Assembly: GCA_964007475.1 (NCBI GenBank)
Contig: OZ023273.1
Span: 69,627,430 to 69,691,429, forward strand
Direction: 5' to 3'
Source of the DNA: Hybos culiciformis
Taxonomy: Eukaryota > Arthropoda > Insecta > Diptera > Hybotidae
Length of the DNA: 64,000 bases
The translations under genes were made by a program, and so were the position numbers. How positions within the stretch are numbered: position 1 is the stretch's first letter; each line of letters starts with the position of its first letter. Under the pieces are notes generated by a model. The model was not told the DNA's origin. It made no database searches and was given only the letters and a program-made list of their open reading frames with translations. Positions 62,768 to 64,000 of the stretch are shown here, in pieces.

Positions 62768-64000
62768 CTGAACAAAATTGTAGGAATTAAAAAAATAAAT
62801 AAGGATAATTAAAAGAAAATTTTATAATTTTTATATTATTTTTTTGAAACCAGCAGTCATTATTGAATACAGAAATATACACACATATTTTGCAATTTTT
62901 TGTCCTAAATTTTTACAATTTTTTGAAGTTTTACGACAAAATTAAAAATCGTAAAATTATATACATTCAATTGACTTTCTGGTGGCTCTACAGTCTACGT
63001 TTATAAAACATGTCATAATACTTTTTTTGTTTTATAATATACAATAAGGTTTTGTATAAAATCTCTCCAACTGAGCCAAATTTTAAACTTAAATAAATCG
63101 TAAAAATATATAAAATGTATGCTACATTCAATATATTGTGACTTAATTGTGAAAACATACATTTAATAATACAATTTCACAAAAAAATTAACAAAATAAA
63201 TGTTAATTTACATACAAATTCGCAGTCATTCCTGCTATTTGGCTTCTCTTGTTGTAAAATTTAATAAATAATCTTCAAATCTTTTTAGTAATTTTAAACG
63301 GTTCAATTTGTAGATATTTCAGAAATAAGGTAAGAATATTTTACAAAGATTTAAAAAAATGTGATTGTTTGATTTATGTCGACTATTTTACAATTATTAT
63401 TATAAATATATTGCTTCGTTATACAACATTTTTGAAGTTATATCTTCAAATAAAGCAAATTTTTTTTACAAAGCAAAAAAAGAACTAGAAAAATAAAATT
63501 ATGTGAGAACTAATAACACATCGTTATTTATTTAAACATTTAAAACATGTTATAATAAAAGCTTGAGCTGAGTTAATTCTTTTTACCGCTTTTCAAACTT
63601 GTATACATATAATGTACATATATATTAAAACTTATATATTATAATAAGATCTAAAACTGATTTCACCGCATAATTTTATCGCCGTTAAAATCCTTTATTG
63701 TTAGGTTCGATATTAACTTATTTGAGAAAGATTTCAGTACAAATAATGAACGATAATAAAGAAATAACAATAAATACTTAAATTTTATAAGAGTGTGTAA
63801 AGTTGATGAACATTTCGGTCTTGAAAAGGTACAAGTGAATTTGTATGAATTAGTATGCATACCTAGAAGAAATAGTCTTTCAATTTCCTTAGAATTTCGA
63901 AATAATTTTTTGAAAATTTATCATAAATATTTATATAAGTTTATTAGAGTGTCAAATCTTAGAAAATTGTCTTAAAACAGTAGAATTTTGATGTTTCTCA
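62768..64000. other. Upstream intron of DCTN1, nothing recognised
   Basis: AT-rich; no CAP-Gly exon (GKWVGV-like) seen on either strand up to the window end. Confidence 0.55.

Overview
The window looks like nuclear DNA of an insect: it is very AT-rich, has short introns with GT/AG ends, and carries recognisable animal genes (dynactin p150/Glued, a Patched-related transporter, EMRE, GUF1, Hakai, ATRX/XNP). The eIF3c-like first exon looks somewhat dipteran, but the order cannot be fixed from sequence alone. Two 200-base runs of N (5329-5528, 37711-37910) are scaffold gaps.

Layout. 1-5328 has no gene I can support. 5529-8148 is a decayed Ty3/Gypsy element with its 3' LTR. 9107-10070 and 36006-36977 are two inverted copies of one repeat, each built on a 15-bp minisatellite. 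Between them lie about 26 kb of damaged genes and transposons: GUF1 (+; one stop, one frameshift), Hakai (-; one stop, one frameshift, a lost RING ligand), a 1.5-kb foldback (14.7-16.2 kb), an intact FLYWCH/MULE transposase gene (16312-17837, +), a hAT element with an 8-bp target duplication, a 3.9-kb foldback made of nested palindromes (19865-23812), a second MULE gene copy (23845-25532, -), a partial ATRX helicase (-), a 107-bp satellite, and a lone eIF3c-like first exon (-).

37.9-44.3 kb is intergenic with several non-autonomous DNA transposons (two hAT elements with perfect 8-bp target duplications, one Harbinger-like). The rest is ordinary and intact: EMRE (two exons), a 13-exon Patched-related protein whose exons join in phase to 962 codons, and DCTN1/Glued (eight exons plus two microexons, with a probable alternative first exon that skips the CAP-Gly domain).

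Most notable. (1) The ATRX reading frame runs without a stop into the start codon of MULE copy 2, so a 1,234-codon helicase-transposase chimera is open. (2) The 3.9-kb foldback is partly built from inverted copies of the MULE transposase 3' coding end, so its transcript would fold into a hairpin matching transposase mRNA, a layout like maize Mu killer. (3) The damaged genes are all in the block between the inverted minisatellite repeats, while genes outside it are intact.
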